Made by a program: the position numbers and the translations under genes
Source of the DNA: Pontibacter ramchanderi
Lineage (GTDB): Bacteria > Bacteroidota > Bacteroidia > Cytophagales > Hymenobacteraceae
Length of the DNA: 64,000 nucleotides
Assembly: GCF_002846395.1 (NCBI RefSeq)
Contig: NZ_PJMU01000001.1
Location: 744,001 to 808,000 of the forward strand
Direction of reading: 5' to 3'
Shown: positions 53,919 to 64,000 of the stretch, piece by piece
How positions within the stretch are numbered: position 1 is the first letter of the stretch
Layout of the letters: every line of letters begins with the position of its first letter
The notes under the pieces: model-generated
The model's database searches: none
Seen by the model: the letters and a program-made list of their open reading frames with translations, nothing else
Told to the model about the DNA's origin: nothing

Positions 53919-54314
53919 GTGTTTGCTCTTTGCGCAAGGTATGGCGCGGGGGGCCTCGCTTGTGACGGGTATAGTGGGGCCTCTAGCCGAGTGGTGCCTG
54001 AGGTATACCTATACCCATGGACCCTCTTAAATGGTACGTGAGAAACTTAAGCCACACAACTATACCTATACCTGAAAAACAGTAGTGGCTGAAAAAATCC
54101 ACTTCGGGAGGATGCAATCGGCCGAACGGATACAGTATGTGCTTATGACATTCAATGCCAATGGAAAATGTTCCTTTCTCCAGAAGGAAAAGTAACCTCA
54201 ATTGAGCATTAGTATACCCAAACAAAGGCTTTTCATCTTCCAAATAACGGAGTCAGAAGCTGATAGGAACTAATGCACTTTCCTTCGTAAGTGATAGGAG
54301 CTCTATTCCCCTCC
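53919..54314. other. Gap with dense AGGTATA/TATACCT cluster
   Basis: No gene confidently called; an 86-codon minus ORF (53983-54243) is unsupported. Contains overlapping GGTATA/TATACC copies at 54001-54010 and two tandem TATACCT at 54061-54073, the tightest local cluster of the motif in the window, partly palindromic (GGTATACC). Confidence 0.6.
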
Positions 54315-56240
54315 TTATAACACCCTCATTTCGATGCGGCGGTTCTGGCTGCGGTTTTCGTCGGAGGTGTTGGGTTTTACGGGCTTGCTTTCGCCATGGC
54401 CCACCGAGGTGATGCGGTCTTTGGGTACCTTGTTGCTGCGTAAGTAGTCTGCTACGGAACGGGCGCGGCGCTCTGAAAGGATTTTGTTATCGGCATCGGA
54501 GCCAATGTCATCGGTGTGGCCGGAAATCTCGATCCTGATCGATGGGTTTTGCTGCATGAAGGTGATGAGCTTATCGAGCTCGGTTTTCGACTCGCGCTCC
54601 AGCTTGTATTGCCCCGTGTCGAAGAAGAGGTTGTTGAGCACAATGGCCGCGCCCGCTTTGATCGGCTTCAGGTATACGTCAAGCGCAACCGGGTCCAGCG
54701 ACTTGCGCGAGATATAATCAAAGTGCAGGCTGTTCATCAGAAAACCCGGCGCAGACACGTAGAGGCCATACTGCCGTCCTTCGGAGAGCACGATCGTGTA
54801 CTCACCCGATACCTTATCAGAGTTCACCTGCTGCACCAGCGAGTCGGCATTCACGTCGTAAAGTTGCACCACGGCAGCGATCGGCTTTTTGGTATCAGCA
54901 TGGTATACGCGGCCCTGGGCATAGGTGCTTTTTACTTTGCTGCGCCAGTTCTCAGGCACATCCAGTTCGTAAAGCTGTATCGTAGAGGCGCCGGCCTCTG
55001 TCATCTCCTGGCGGGAGTAATAGCCTTTTTTGTTATCGGCCGTGATGAAGAGCGAGCCTTCGTCGGCATGCGTGTTCAGTGGGTAGCCCATGTTTTCAGG
55101 TGCGCTCCATTTGCTTTTGTTATCCTGTGTGGTCATAAACACGTCAAGACCGCCCATGCCCAGGTGCCCATCGCTTACAAAATAAAGTGTACTTCCGCTC
55201 ACATGAATAAAGGGCGCCATATCGCGGCCTTTCGAGTTCACGGGTTCTCCCATGTTCTCGGGTTTTTGCCAGGAGCCGTCTTCATTCAGGCGGGTTACCC
55301 AGATGTCTTCCTTGCCTATACCTCCCGGGCGTGTGGAGGTGAAGTATAAAGTTCGGCCGTCGGCAGAGAGGCTGGGCTGGGAATCCCAAGCTTTGGAATT
55401 TACGACGGAGCCCATGTTTTTGGGCTTGCTCCACTCGTCTCCGCTCCTAAAGGAAATATACAGGTCGCAATCGCCCTGGCTGTCGGAGCGGTTGCAGGAA
55501 GTGAACACAATGGTTTTGCCATCACCGGAAATGGTGGCAGCTCCCTCGTTGGCTGTGGTATTGATGGCAGGCGAGATAGAACTGGGTGGGCTCCACTGGT
55601 TATCGCGAAACTGACTGACAAAAATATTCTCGTCCTGATCCGGCCGGTGGCCTGCGCGTGCGGTAAAGATCAGGTGGCGCTGGTCGGCTGTGGTGGAGGG
55701 AAAGTACTGCAGTTCGAAGCGATTGACATTGTTGGGTAGCCTGACCGGGTTAAAGTTGACGGGCTTTTTCATCGCTTCCGCGGCAAAATCCGCAGACTGT
55801 ATCTGCTGGCGGGCGAAGTCGGTCATGCGGCCGTTGCGTGGCTTGCCCCGCAGGAAATACTCAAAATTTTTACGCGCGTTCTCGTAATCGCCCCGTTCGA
55901 AGTATAGGTCCGCCAGGTCAAAGTAACTGTTCATCAGCCCTGCATTAAAAGGCTTCAGCGACAGGCCTTTCTGGAGATTTTCAAACACCTCAGGCTTGTT
56001 TCCCATAGCCCGGTGCAGGTGCGCTATCTTCAGATAGGCATCCGCGTACTTCGGGTCGCGTTCAATGGCCTCATCAAGGTAGGCGAGCGCTTTGTTAAAG
56101 TCGCGGGCCTGTGCTGCTTCTTCTGCTTTGTAATAAAGCGTGATTGCTTTTCTGGAGTTAGATGCCGACTTACCCTGCGCCAGGCAGGAGGTTGCTATAC
56201 CAAAAGTGAGCAGAGTCAGAAGAAGCAGTGGCTTAAGCAT
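54315..56240 (-). CDS. OmpA-family protein with TPR and PD40 repeats
   Basis: 641 aa. Signal peptide (1-21; SCLAQ, and Cys19 makes a lipobox possible). Then TPR-like helices (about 25-140), several PD40/WD40-like beta repeats (LYFTSTRPGGIGKEDIWVT, LYFVSDGHLGMGGLDVFMT), a carboxypeptidase regulatory-like domain (about 440-510) and the C-terminal OmpA domain (NNLFFDTGQYKLERES...ISGHTDDIGSDADN...LSERRARSVADYL...GHGESKP) that binds peptidoglycan. It resembles the PorE-type protein of the type IX secretion system, though other family members share this layout. Follows queE by 6 bp in the same operon. Confidence 0.85.
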   Translation of the reverse strand: MLKPLLLLTLLTFGIATSCLAQGKSASNSRKAITLYYKAEEAAQARDFNKALAYLDEAIERDPKYADAYLKIAHLHRAMGNKPEVFENLQKGLSLKPFNAGLMNSYFDLADLYFERGDYENARKNFEYFLRGKPRNGRMTDFARQQIQSADFAAEAMKKPVNFNPVRLPNNVNRFELQYFPSTTADQRHLIFTARAGHRPDQDENIFVSQFRDNQWSPPSSISPAINTTANEGAATISGDGKTIVFTSCNRSDSQGDCDLYISFRSGDEWSKPKNMGSVVNSKAWDSQPSLSADGRTLYFTSTRPGGIGKEDIWVTRLNEDGSWQKPENMGEPVNSKGRDMAPFIHVSGSTLYFVSDGHLGMGGLDVFMTTQDNKSKWSAPENMGYPLNTHADEGSLFITADNKKGYYSRQEMTEAGASTIQLYELDVPENWRSKVKSTYAQGRVYHADTKKPIAAVVQLYDVNADSLVQQVNSDKVSGEYTIVLSEGRQYGLYVSAPGFLMNSLHFDYISRKSLDPVALDVYLKPIKAGAAIVLNNLFFDTGQYKLERESKTELDKLITFMQQNPSIRIEISGHTDDIGSDADNKILSERRARSVADYLRSNKVPKDRITSVGHGESKPVKPNTSDENRSQNRRIEMRVL

Positions 56241-56246
56241 AGCTTT

Positions 56247-56900
56247 TTAAGGGATGTCCATGTACTTGTGGGTCTGCAAAGACACACGCCATTGGGGGTT
56301 GTTTTTAACGTACTCGACAATAAGCGGCATTAGTTGCGTGGCCTTGCTCCACTCTGGCTGCAGGTATAGTTTGCAGTTGGCTCCTACCCTGGCTGCATGC
56401 TCCTCCGCCCACGCAAAATCCGATTTGTTAAATATAATGACTTTTAGCTCATCTGCAAAAGGATAAACAGAAGCATCGGGTGCCTTGAACTTTTTAGGAG
56501 ACAGGCACACCCAATCCCAGTGACCAATCAGCGGGTAAGCTCCGGAAGTTTCGATCATAGTCCGTATACCTTCCTCCTGCAGTCCGGCTGTGAGCGGGCC
56601 TAAATTGTAGAGTAAAGGTTCGCCTCCCGTCACTACGACGGTTTTGCCCGGAAAGGTTTTGGCAGTAGCCACAATGTCAGGTATAGGCGTGAGCGGATGC
56701 TGCTCTGCGTCCCAACTCTCTTTCACATCGCACCAGTGACAGCCCACATCACAGCCACCCAGCCTGATAAAATATGCCGCCGTACCGGTGTTGCCACCCT
56801 CGCCTTGTATCGTATAGAATGCCTCCATCAAGGGAAGTTCACTGCCGTCTTTCGGCACTGTATGAATAGAGGCAGTTTTGTATGCTTTTGTCGTTTCCAA
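56247..56900 (-). CDS. queE: 7-carboxy-7-deazaguanine synthase
   Basis: Radical SAM enzyme in queuosine/7-deazaguanine synthesis. The catalytic part starts at MEAFYTIQGEGGNTGTAAYF, with the cluster cysteines in GGCDVGCHWCD, and continues with KTVVVTGGEPLLYNL and a SAM-binding LSPKK. The start is uncertain: the longest ORF reaches 56990 (TTG); family members begin 10-20 residues before MEAFYT, so I set it at a TTG at 56900; GTG 56858 or ATG 56828 are alternatives. A minus-strand TAACTTTG (56999-57006) may be the promoter. Other queuosine genes are not present in the window. Confidence 0.8.
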   Translation of the reverse strand: METTKAYKTASIHTVPKDGSELPLMEAFYTIQGEGGNTGTAAYFIRLGGCDVGCHWCDVKESWDAEQHPLTPIPDIVATAKTFPGKTVVVTGGEPLLYNLGPLTAGLQEEGIRTMIETSGAYPLIGHWDWVCLSPKKFKAPDASVYPFADELKVIIFNKSDFAWAEEHAARVGANCKLYLQPEWSKATQLMPLIVEYVKNNPQWRVSLQTHKYMDIP

Positions 56901-57133
56901 TTTTGTATTCCATCGGCTATACCTCAACCTACAGGTATAGACCTTCCTTAAATGATAATCCGGTAGCGGCCTAACCAGGTATAGCCGCAACGAACTTGCA
57001 AAGTTAATTAAAAAAGCAACAAGGTATGGCGCTACTTATGTTCCGTTATCAGTGCCCAGGTCGTAATTTCAAACTCATTTGAATCATCAGGTATAAGTAT
57101 ATGACCCAGTAAGCAGAAAATCTAAGAGCAAAG

Positions 57134-57162
57134 AAGCCCCTCCCGTTTCTCAGGAGGGGCTT
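57134..57162 (-). terminator. Terminator after folD
   Basis: AAGCCCCTCC (57134-57143) / GGAGGGGCTT (57153-57162), perfect 10-bp stem 28 bp downstream of the folD stop. T-richness after the stem is modest on the minus strand. Confidence 0.7.
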
Positions 57163-57189
57163 TCTAAAAATTTAAATTTTGAAAAATGC

Positions 57190-58071
57190 CTAAGCGTATA
57201 CCTCTTTACGGGCTGCCCTCAGGGTGTTTTTCAGCAGCATGGCAATGGTCAGTGGACCAACACCGCCTGGCACTGGCGTGATGTAGCTGCACTTTGGTGC
57301 TACATTGTCGAAGTCCACATCGCCGCGCAGCCTGTAGCCCGACTTGCGGGTAGCATCCGGCACGCGGGTCGTGCCTACGTCGATTACCACGGCGCCTTCT
57401 TTTACCATGTCGGCAGTGATAAGGCCAGGTATACCTACAGCGGCGATGATGATATCCGCCTGACGGGTATGATAGGCCAGGTCAACGGTGTTACGGTGGC
57501 AGAGCGTCACAGTGGCATTACCCGGATAAGCGGCTTTGGCCATCAGGATGCTCATCGGGGAGCCCACAATATTGCTTCGCCCGATAACGACGCAATGCTT
57601 ACCGTTGGTCTCGATGCCGTAACGCTCGATCAGTTGCAGGATGCCATAGGGAGTAGCAGGCAGGAAGGAGGTCAGACCGGCTACCATGCGGCCCACGTTT
57701 GCTGGGTGGAACCCGTCTACGTCTTTTTTCGGGTCAACTGCCTCCAGTACCTTTTGGGTATTGATGTGCTTTGGCAGCGGCAACTGTACGATAAAGCCGT
57801 CCACTACCTCGCTCTCGTTCAGTTCCTTAATCTTGGCAAGCAGCTCTTCCTCGGTCACATCATCTTCATAGCGTATCAGGCTTGAGCCAAAGCCCACGCG
57901 CTCGCAGGCCAGTACCTTGTTTGTTACGTACGTGACAGACCCTCCGTCATTGCCTACCAGTATGGCAGCCAGGTGAGGCACCTTGCCCCCATTGGCTTTA
58001 ATTTCGGCAACTTCATCGGCAATCTCTTGCTGAATGGCTTCGGATGTTTTTTTACCGTCGAGCAGAATCAT
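57190..58071 (-). CDS. folD: Methylenetetrahydrofolate dehydrogenase/cyclohydrolase
   Basis: 293 aa. Interconverts 5,10-methylene-THF, methenyl-THF and 10-formyl-THF, supplying one-carbon units. Family motifs: [22 protein letters not shown] (catalytic Tyr and Lys), VQLPLPKHI (Q/P loop), [16 protein letters not shown] (NADP+ Rossmann loop) and '[30 protein letters not shown]'. Full length. Minus strand, monocistronic between lepA and queE; no clear -7 element spotted. Confidence 0.95.
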   Translation of the reverse strand: MILLDGKKTSEAIQQEIADEVAEIKANGGKVPHLAAILVGNDGGSVTYVTNKVLACERVGFGSSLIRYEDDVTEEELLAKIKELNESEVVDGFIVQLPLPKHINTQKVLEAVDPKKDVDGFHPANVGRMVAGLTSFLPATPYGILQLIERYGIETNGKHCVVIGRSNIVGSPMSILMAKAAYPGNATVTLCHRNTVDLAYHTRQADIIIAAVGIPGLITADMVKEGAVVIDVGTTRVPDATRKSGYRLRGDVDFDNVAPKCSYITPVPGGVGPLTIAMLLKNTLRAARKEVYA

Positions 58072-58190
58072 GTTATTTATTAAAATTATAAGTTAAGGGT
58101 TCTGTATTGAAAAATTGACAAAAGACTTTGTGACAATAGATAAAGAAAACCATCTACACTTGGCCTCGGTAGTCAAAAGCATAAAAGCGA

Positions 58191-58224
58191 CAAGCCCCGG
58201 CGCGCAGGGGCACGTCGGGGCTTG
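58191..58224. terminator. Terminator after lepA
   Basis: CAAGCCCCG (58191-58199) / CGGGGCTTG (58216-58224), perfect 9-bp stem; on the minus strand a TTTT run follows shortly after. It lies directly behind the lepA stop (58231). Confidence 0.75.
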
Positions 58225-58230
58225 GTTGTA

Positions 58231-60015
58231 TTAGTCGAGTTTAAGCACGGCTAAGAAGGCTTCTTGCGGGATTTCCACGTTGCCAACCTGGCGCATGCGT
58301 TTCTTACCTTTCTTTTGTTTCTCGAGGAGCTTGCGCTTACGCGAAATGTCACCGCCGTAGCACTTGGCCAATACGTTCTTGCGCAGGGCCTTCACTGTTT
58401 CGCGGGCGATGATCTTCTGCCCAATGGCTGCCTGAATGGCGATCTCGAACATCTGGCGCGGAAGCAGCTCGCGGAGCTTTTCGCACAGGCGCTTGCCCCA
58501 CTCGTAGGCTTTTTCGCGGTGCACAATAGCGCTCAGGGCATCCACTTTCTCGCCGTTCAGCATCACGTCCAGCTTCACCATGTTCGACTGACGGAAACCG
58601 ATCAGCTCGTAGTCAAGCGAGGCGTAGCCTCTGGAAATAGTCTTTAGTTTATCAAAAAAGTCGAACACGATCTCGGCCAGTGGCATTTCAAAAGAAAGCT
58701 CCACACGGTCGCTGGTCAGGTAGGTCTGGTTCTTCAGAATACCGCGCTTCTCCATACACAGCGTAATGATCGGCCCTACATATTCAGCTTTTGAAATGAT
58801 CTGCGCTTTGATGAAGGGCTCCTCGATGTGGTCGATATAGTTCGGCTCCGGCATTTCGGAAGGAGCGTTCACCTTCACCATTTCGTTTTTGGTGGTGTAG
58901 GCATGGAACTGCACCGACGGCACCGTGGTGATCACCGTCATGTCGAACTCACGCTCCAGACGCTCCTGCACAATTTCCATGTGCAGCATACCCAGGAAAC
59001 CGCAACGGAAACCAAATCCAAGAGCAGCTGAGGTTTCCGGTTCCCACACCAGCGAGGCGTCGTTCAGCTGCAGTTTCTCCATAGAGGCCCGCAGTTCTTC
59101 GTACTCGCTAGTTTCTACCGGGTAGATACCTGCGAATACCATCGGCTTCACATCTTCGAAGCCCTGTATACCTGTTGCAGGACGGTCCACATGTGTGATG
59201 GTATCGCCTACTTTTACTTCTTTCGCGTTTTTTATACCTGAAATCAGGTAACCCACGTTACCGGCAGCCATTTCCTGGCGCGGCTCCTGGTTCAGTTTCA
59301 GTACCCCAATCTCGTCGGCCTCGTAGGTTTTGCCCGTGTTAATGAACTTCACCTTCTCCCCTTTCTTCAGGGTGCCATTGTAAATACGAAAATATACTTC
59401 AATGCCTCTGTAGGAGTTAAACACTGAGTCAAAGATCAATGCCTGAAGCGGTGCAGCCGGGTCGCCTTTGGGGGCCGGTATGCGATCGCAAATGGCATTC
59501 AGAATCTCCTCTATACCGATGCCGGACTTGCCGGAAGCATGGATGATGTCTTCTCTGTCGCAGCCGATCAGATCGATGATCTGGTCGCTCACCTCCTCCG
59601 GCATGGCGTGCGGAAGGTCAATTTTGTTCAGTACAGGTATAATTTCCAGGTCGGAACCAATGGCCAGGTACAGGTTTGAGATCGTCTGGGCCTCTATACC
59701 TTGCGAAGAGTCCACAATCAGCAATGCACCCTCGCAGGCAGCAATGGAGCGGGACACTTCATAGGAAAAGTCAACGTGGCCCGGCGTGTCGATCAGGTTT
59801 AGTATATAGTCTTCTCCTTTGTAGCGGTAGTTCATCTGGATGGCGTGGCTCTTGATGGTAATGCCGCGCTCACGCTCCAGATCCATGTTGTCGAGCAACT
59901 GGTTTTGCATTTCACGCTCCGCCACCGTCGAGGTAAACTCCAGCAGGCGGTCGGCCAGGGTGCTTTTACCGTGGTCGATGTGAGCGATGATGCAGAAATT
60001 GCGAATGTTCTTCAT
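58231..60015 (-). CDS. lepA: Elongation factor 4 (back-translocase)
   Basis: 594 aa, standard length. GTPase on the ribosome that moves tRNAs backwards under stress. G1 [14 protein letters not shown] (12-25), G3 [17 protein letters not shown]4 NKIDLPH, domain II/III and the LepA-specific C-terminal domain ending with '[24 protein letters not shown]'. Minus strand, with a good TAnnTTTG element just upstream. Confidence 0.96.
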   Translation of the reverse strand: MKNIRNFCIIAHIDHGKSTLADRLLEFTSTVAEREMQNQLLDNMDLERERGITIKSHAIQMNYRYKGEDYILNLIDTPGHVDFSYEVSRSIAACEGALLIVDSSQGIEAQTISNLYLAIGSDLEIIPVLNKIDLPHAMPEEVSDQIIDLIGCDREDIIHASGKSGIGIEEILNAICDRIPAPKGDPAAPLQALIFDSVFNSYRGIEVYFRIYNGTLKKGEKVKFINTGKTYEADEIGVLKLNQEPRQEMAAGNVGYLISGIKNAKEVKVGDTITHVDRPATGIQGFEDVKPMVFAGIYPVETSEYEELRASMEKLQLNDASLVWEPETSAALGFGFRCGFLGMLHMEIVQERLEREFDMTVITTVPSVQFHAYTTKNEMVKVNAPSEMPEPNYIDHIEEPFIKAQIISKAEYVGPIITLCMEKRGILKNQTYLTSDRVELSFEMPLAEIVFDFFDKLKTISRGYASLDYELIGFRQSNMVKLDVMLNGEKVDALSAIVHREKAYEWGKRLCEKLRELLPRQMFEIAIQAAIGQKIIARETVKALRKNVLAKCYGGDISRKRKLLEKQKKGKKRMRQVGNVEIPQEAFLAVLKLD

Positions 60016-60034
60016 AAATAGTTATTACGAAAAA

Positions 60035-60042
60035 CAAAGTTA
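60035..60042 (-). promoter_or_regulatory. Putative -7 promoter element of lepA
   Basis: CAAAGTTA on the plus strand reads TAACTTTG on the minus strand, matching TAnnTTTG, 20 bp upstream of the lepA start. No clear -33 was found. Confidence 0.42.
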
Positions 60043-60203
60043 AGAAGAAAGTGGGTTTGTTGCTGTATTTCGGCTAAAATGATTTTTATATCAACGGTTT
60101 TGCTCTTCAACCATACCTAAATTAAGGTATAGCGGGCGTAAAATTTTCTACAGGATTTTTATTATTTTAGCCTCTTATCTCATAACCGCACAACCTCTAT
60201 ATT

Positions 60204-60905
60204 ATGCCTGAACAGTCCTCTGAAACTGACAAGATTGCCGCCTTGGAAAGCGAGATCCGGAATCTGCGTGAAAAATGTGCTTTCCTGGAAAAGGTGGTGC
60301 ACGAGGTGCCGGCCAATATTTACATCTCCAACCTGCAGGAAGGGGTGATCTGGTGTAACCGGACCAACGAAGAAACCCTCGGCTATACCTTGGAGGAGAT
60401 CAATGAAATGGGCGGCATGGCTTACCTGCAGGCCATTGTGCACCCCGACGACCTGCATATACCGGAAGACAGCATTACCCATTACCAGCACTTTGATGGC
60501 GCTGAGTTCGGTGGCCTGTTCCGGGCAAAACACAAGCATGAGAGCCAGTATAAATGGTTTCTGGGTTGGGCCAAGGCCTTTAACAAAAGCCCGAAGGGAG
60601 AGGTGAAGGAAATTATATGCGTCGACGTGGATATGAGTCCGCGCATGAACACAGAAGAGCAACTGACACAGGCGCTGCGCGAGAACCTGAAGCAGAAGAA
60701 CAGGATTTTGTTGAGAAGCCTGCGAAAACGCGAAATCGAGATTCTGGAACTGATCTGCAAAGGCTGTAGCACCAGGGAAATCGCCGAGCGGCTCTTCATC
60801 AGCCCGAACACAGTGAGCACGCACCGCAAAAGCATACAGCGCAAACTGGGTACCAGCAACGTGGCCGACCTCGTATCACTCGGGAAAGAGGCAGGCATAG
60901 GGTAA
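60204..60905 (+). CDS. PAS domain - LuxR-type HTH transcriptional regulator
   Basis: 233 aa. A coiled N-terminus (1-30), a PAS fold (about 33-150: IYISNLQEGVIWCNRTNEETLGYTLEEIN... WFLGWAKAF), and a C-terminal LuxR/GerE helix-turn-helix (SLRKREIEILELICKGCSTREIAERLFISPNTVSTHRKSIQRKLG, about 171-217). It likely senses a small ligand or redox state and binds DNA directly, without a receiver domain. Upstream of icmF by 158 bp, so a local regulatory role is possible but unproven. Confidence 0.85.
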   Translation: MPEQSSETDKIAALESEIRNLREKCAFLEKVVHEVPANIYISNLQEGVIWCNRTNEETLGYTLEEINEMGGMAYLQAIVHPDDLHIPEDSITHYQHFDGAEFGGLFRAKHKHESQYKWFLGWAKAFNKSPKGEVKEIICVDVDMSPRMNTEEQLTQALRENLKQKNRILLRSLRKREIEILELICKGCSTREIAERLFISPNTVSTHRKSIQRKLGTSNVADLVSLGKEAGIG

Positions 60906-61063
60906 GATGTTTGAACGAAATTAGGTATAGCCCGATGTTTCGCAGCATTGGGCTATGTTTTTTGAAGCTGCTGTGCCAAAGGCCAGGTACCGCCTGCGCT
61001 GTCAATCCTGCGTAAAATTGACTATATTCGCATCAAATTTGAAAAAATCCTTGTTAGTAAAAT

Positions 61064-64000
61064 ATGCAAGTTACTAAAGTAGAGCCATATAAGCCCGTCA
61101 ACCACATCCGTATCGTGACGGCAGCCTCGCTGTTCGACGGGCACGATGCTTCCATTAACATCATGCGCCGCATCATTCAGGCCTCCGGAGCCGAAGTGAT
61201 TCACCTGGGCCACAACCGCTCGGTGCAGGAAATTGTGGATTGTGCTGTGCAGGAAGATGCGCAGGCCATTGCCATTACCTCCTACCAGGGTGGTCACCTG
61301 GAGTATTTCAAATACATGTACGACCTGCTGAACGAGCGCGGCTGCGGCCATATCCGCATCTTTGGTGGCGGTGGCGGTGTGATCCTGCCTACCGAAATCG
61401 AGGAGCTGCACGAATACGGTGTTGCCCGCATCTACTCACCGGACGACGGACGTGCTATGGGCTTGCAAGGTATGATCAACGACATGCTGGAAAAATGCGA
61501 TTTCCCGACAGGCAAAGACCTGAACGGTGAAGCCAAGCATTTAAGAGACAAGGATCCGAAAGCAATTGCCCGCCTGATCTCTGCCGCTGAAAACTTCCCG
61601 GAAGAGGCTCGCGGCATCCTGAACGAGGTAAGAGAGCAGGCCAAAGAAGTAAAAACCCCGGTGCTGGGTATAACCGGTACAGGTGGAGCCGGTAAATCGT
61701 CGCTGGTAGACGAGCTGGTACGCCGCTTTTTGCTGGACTTCCCGACTAAGAAGATCGCCATTATTTCCGTAGACCCATCGAAGCGCAAAACCGGTGGTGC
61801 CTTGTTAGGTGACCGTATCCGCATGAATTCGATCTCGAATGAGCGGGTATACATGCGCTCTTTGGCCACACGCCAAAGCAACCTCGCCCTGAGCAAGTAT
61901 GTGCAGGACGCGGTGGACATTGTAAAGGCTGCTGACTTTGACATGATCATCCTCGAGACCTCCGGCATAGGCCAGTCTGACACCGAGATCATTGAGCACT
62001 CGGACATGAGCCTGTATGTGATGACGCCGGAATACGGAGCCGCTACGCAGCTCGAGAAGATCGACATGCTCGACTTTGCCGACGTGATCGCCCTGAACAA
62101 ATTCGACAAACGCGGTGCCCTCGACGCCCTGCGGGATGTGAAAAAGCAATACAAGCGCAACCACCAGTTGTGGGATGTGAGCGATGAGGAAATTCCGGTA
62201 TTCGGCACGATCGCGTCGCAGTTTAACGACCCCGGCATGAACCAGCTTTACCGTGCGGTGATGGCGAAGCTATCGGAGAAAACAGGTATAGCATTCGACT
62301 CCAACCTGCAGACTTCGAAAGAAATGTCGGAGAAGGTATACATCATCCCTCCTGCCCGAACCCGTTACCTGTCTGAGATTTCCGAAACAATCCGCAACTA
62401 CGACAAGTGGACGAAAGACCAGGCGGAAGTTGCACAGAAACTCTACGGCATCAAGAAGTCGATTGAGGCTGTGCAAGGGATTGAGGTGGAAGACAAAGAC
62501 CGTCTGGTAAAGCAGCTTGAGCAGGCTTATGCCGAGGTAGAGCTGAGCCTGGACGGACAGAACAAAAAGATCCTGGAGAATTGGAAAGAGAAAGTTCAGG
62601 CTTACAAGAATGAGTTCTACGTGTTTAAGGTGCGCGACAAGGAGCTGAAAATTAAGACGCATACCGAGTCACTATCACACCTGCAAATTCCAAAGGTTTC
62701 TACGCCACGTTATGAAGCGTGGGGCGATTTGCTGAAATGGAACTTGCAGGAAAACGTGCCGGGCGAGTTCCCTTACACAGCGGGTGTGTTCCCGTTCAAG
62801 CGCGAAGGCGAAGACCCTACTCGTATGTTTGCGGGCGAGGGCGGACCGGAGCGCACCAACCGTCGCTTCCACTACGTGAGCTTAGGTATGCCAGCCAAGC
62901 GTCTGTCCACGGCCTTCGACTCGGTGACGCTGTACGGCGAAGACCCGGATTTTCGTCCGGACATTTACGGCAAGATTGGTAACTCCGGTGTGAGCATTTG
63001 CTGCCTGGACGATGCCAAGAAACTATACTCCGGCTTTAACCTGGCTGACCCGATGACGTCGGTTTCGATGACCATCAACGGTCCGGCGGCCATCCTGACC
63101 GGCTTCTTCATGAATGCCGCCATCGATCAGCAGTGCGAACTGTATATTAAGGAGCAAGGTCTGGAAGAGGAAATCAACCAGAAAATTGACGCTATTTACA
63201 AAGAGAAAGGTATAGCACGCCCGCAGTACCAAGGCGAATTGCCGCAGGGCAACGATGGCCTGGGCCTGATGCTGCTCGGCGTAACCGGCGACCAGGTGCT
63301 GCCGGCCGAGGTATACGAGCCGATCAAAACCCGCACGCTGGCAGCTGTGCGCGGCACGGTGCAGGCCGATATCCTGAAAGAAGACCAGGCGCAGAACACC
63401 TGTATCTTCTCGACGGAGTTTTCCCTGCGCCTCATGGGCGACGTGCAGGCTTACTTCATCGACAAGAACGTGCGCAACTTCTACTCGGTGTCCATTTCCG
63501 GCTACCACATTGCGGAGGCCGGAGCCAACCCGATCTCGCAGCTGGCCTTTACACTGGCCAATGGTTTTACTTTTGTTGAGTACTATGTGAGCCGCGGTAT
63601 GGATATCAACAAGTTTGCTCCGAACCTGAGTTTCTTCTTCTCCAACGGCATCGATCCGGAGTATGCGGTGATCGGCCGTGTGGCTCGCCGTATCTGGGCG
63701 AAGGCAATGAAGCACAAGTATAACGCAGATGCCCGTTCGCAGATGCTGAAGTACCACATCCAAACGTCCGGCCGTTCGCTGCACGCCCAGGAAATTGACT
63801 TCAACGACATCCGCACGACGCTGCAGGCCCTGTACGCGATCTACGACAACTGTAACTCACTGCACACAAACGCTTACGACGAGGCCATCACAACACCGAC
63901 AGAGGCTTCTGTTCGTCGCGCCATGGCAATTCAGCTGATCATCAACCGGGAGTTGGGTCTGGCCAAAAACGAGAACCCGCTGCAAGGCTCTTTCATCATC
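61064..64000 (+). CDS. icmF: Fused isobutyryl-CoA mutase (IcmF), partial
   Basis: 979 codons from ATG 61064, open at the window end (full length is usually about 1,080-1,130 aa). Order: B12-binding domain (1-140; [15 protein letters not shown], HxxG loop), MeaI-type G-protein (about 195-420; P-loop [12 protein letters not shown] and LNKFD), linker, and mutase barrel ([50 protein letters not shown]). The Phe in GVFPF, where methylmalonyl-CoA mutase has Tyr (GPYPTMY), favours isobutyryl-CoA/n-butyryl-CoA as substrate. Uses adenosylcobalamin. TATATTCG (61023-61030) is a near-match to a -7 element. Confidence 0.93.
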   Translation, partial: MQVTKVEPYKPVNHIRIVTAASLFDGHDASINIMRRIIQASGAEVIHLGHNRSVQEIVDCAVQEDAQAIAITSYQGGHLEYFKYMYDLLNERGCGHIRIFGGGGGVILPTEIEELHEYGVARIYSPDDGRAMGLQGMINDMLEKCDFPTGKDLNGEAKHLRDKDPKAIARLISAAENFPEEARGILNEVREQAKEVKTPVLGITGTGGAGKSSLVDELVRRFLLDFPTKKIAIISVDPSKRKTGGALLGDRIRMNSISNERVYMRSLATRQSNLALSKYVQDAVDIVKAADFDMIILETSGIGQSDTEIIEHSDMSLYVMTPEYGAATQLEKIDMLDFADVIALNKFDKRGALDALRDVKKQYKRNHQLWDVSDEEIPVFGTIASQFNDPGMNQLYRAVMAKLSEKTGIAFDSNLQTSKEMSEKVYIIPPARTRYLSEISETIRNYDKWTKDQAEVAQKLYGIKKSIEAVQGIEVEDKDRLVKQLEQAYAEVELSLDGQNKKILENWKEKVQAYKNEFYVFKVRDKELKIKTHTESLSHLQIPKVSTPRYEAWGDLLKWNLQENVPGEFPYTAGVFPFKREGEDPTRMFAGEGGPERTNRRFHYVSLGMPAKRLSTAFDSVTLYGEDPDFRPDIYGKIGNSGVSICCLDDAKKLYSGFNLADPMTSVSMTINGPAAILTGFFMNAAIDQQCELYIKEQGLEEEINQKIDAIYKEKGIARPQYQGELPQGNDGLGLMLLGVTGDQVLPAEVYEPIKTRTLAAVRGTVQADILKEDQAQNTCIFSTEFSLRLMGDVQAYFIDKNVRNFYSVSISGYHIAEAGANPISQLAFTLANGFTFVEYYVSRGMDINKFAPNLSFFFSNGIDPEYAVIGRVARRIWAKAMKHKYNADARSQMLKYHIQTSGRSLHAQEIDFNDIRTTLQALYAIYDNCNSLHTNAYDEAITTPTEASVRRAMAIQLIINRELGLAKNENPLQGSFII

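Noticed and set aside
53983..54243. Minus-strand 86-codon ORF between citrate synthase and the OmpA gene
   Set aside because: No recognised domain; spans the AGGTATA cluster; no promoter or conserved start seen.

Overview
The window looks like a chromosome segment of a Bacteroidota bacterium of the Cytophagales, probably close to Pontibacter or Hymenobacter. The evidence is indirect: several genes are preceded by TAnnTTTG-type -7 elements rather than Shine-Dalgarno sites; the gene families (DUF4199, lmo0937-type peptides, GH92 mannosidase, GluP-type sugar porter, OmpA proteins with PD40 repeats, fused isobutyryl-CoA mutase IcmF, PrkA-YeaH-SpoVR) are common there; and the intergenic repeats have a Bacteroidota style. 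Genus level is inference. No rRNA, tRNA, CRISPR array, complete IS or prophage was seen.

Layout. 0-7 kb: an L,D-transpeptidase-like protein, small lipoprotein and secreted genes, two DUF4199 membrane proteins, an ABC-F ATPase and a tandem pair of lmo0937-type peptides. 7-11.3 kb: 3-hydroxyacyl-CoA dehydrogenase, dapD, a glycosyltransferase and fabH. 11.5-17.2 kb: a manganese/zinc/iron uptake locus (DtxR regulator, TroA-like lipoprotein, ATPase, a permease fused to a DtxR-like domain, a second permease), then a thioredoxin-like protein. 17.3-20.3 kb: mnmE and an A/T-rich two-gene HTTM module. 20.9-31 kb: sugar transporter, GH92 mannosidase, DnaQ-like exonuclease, PEP carboxylase, a double-SRPBCC protein and a VOC protein. 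30.8-35.8 kb: an A/T-rich three-gene defence-like operon (PLD-like protein, McrB-like AAA+ NTPase, DUF2357 PD-(D/E)XK nuclease) followed by a frameshifted NUDIX gene. 36-46.5 kb: FUSC membrane protein, small proteins, WG-repeat protein, lipoprotein/outer-membrane pair, aldo/keto reductase, MaoC hydratase and a class V aminotransferase-like protein. 46.5-51.4 kb: the prkA-yeaH-spoVR operon. 52-64 kb: citrate synthase, an OmpA-family protein with queE, folD, lepA, a PAS-LuxR regulator and the first 979 codons of icmF, cut by the window end.

Three things go beyond routine annotation. (1) The heptamer AGGTATA/TATACCT is extremely over-represented on both strands, inside and between genes, in several reading frames. 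(2) Many spacers are self-complementary: one low-complexity arm begins at or close to the end of one gene and its reverse complement ends close to the start or end of the next, with a different word at each locus. (3) A composite intergenic repeat of about 400 bp occurs twice (22.5 and 44.2 kb); the second copy carries a nested G/C-rich inverted repeat. The strongest candidate for a poorly described functional system is the PLD/McrB/DUF2357 operon.
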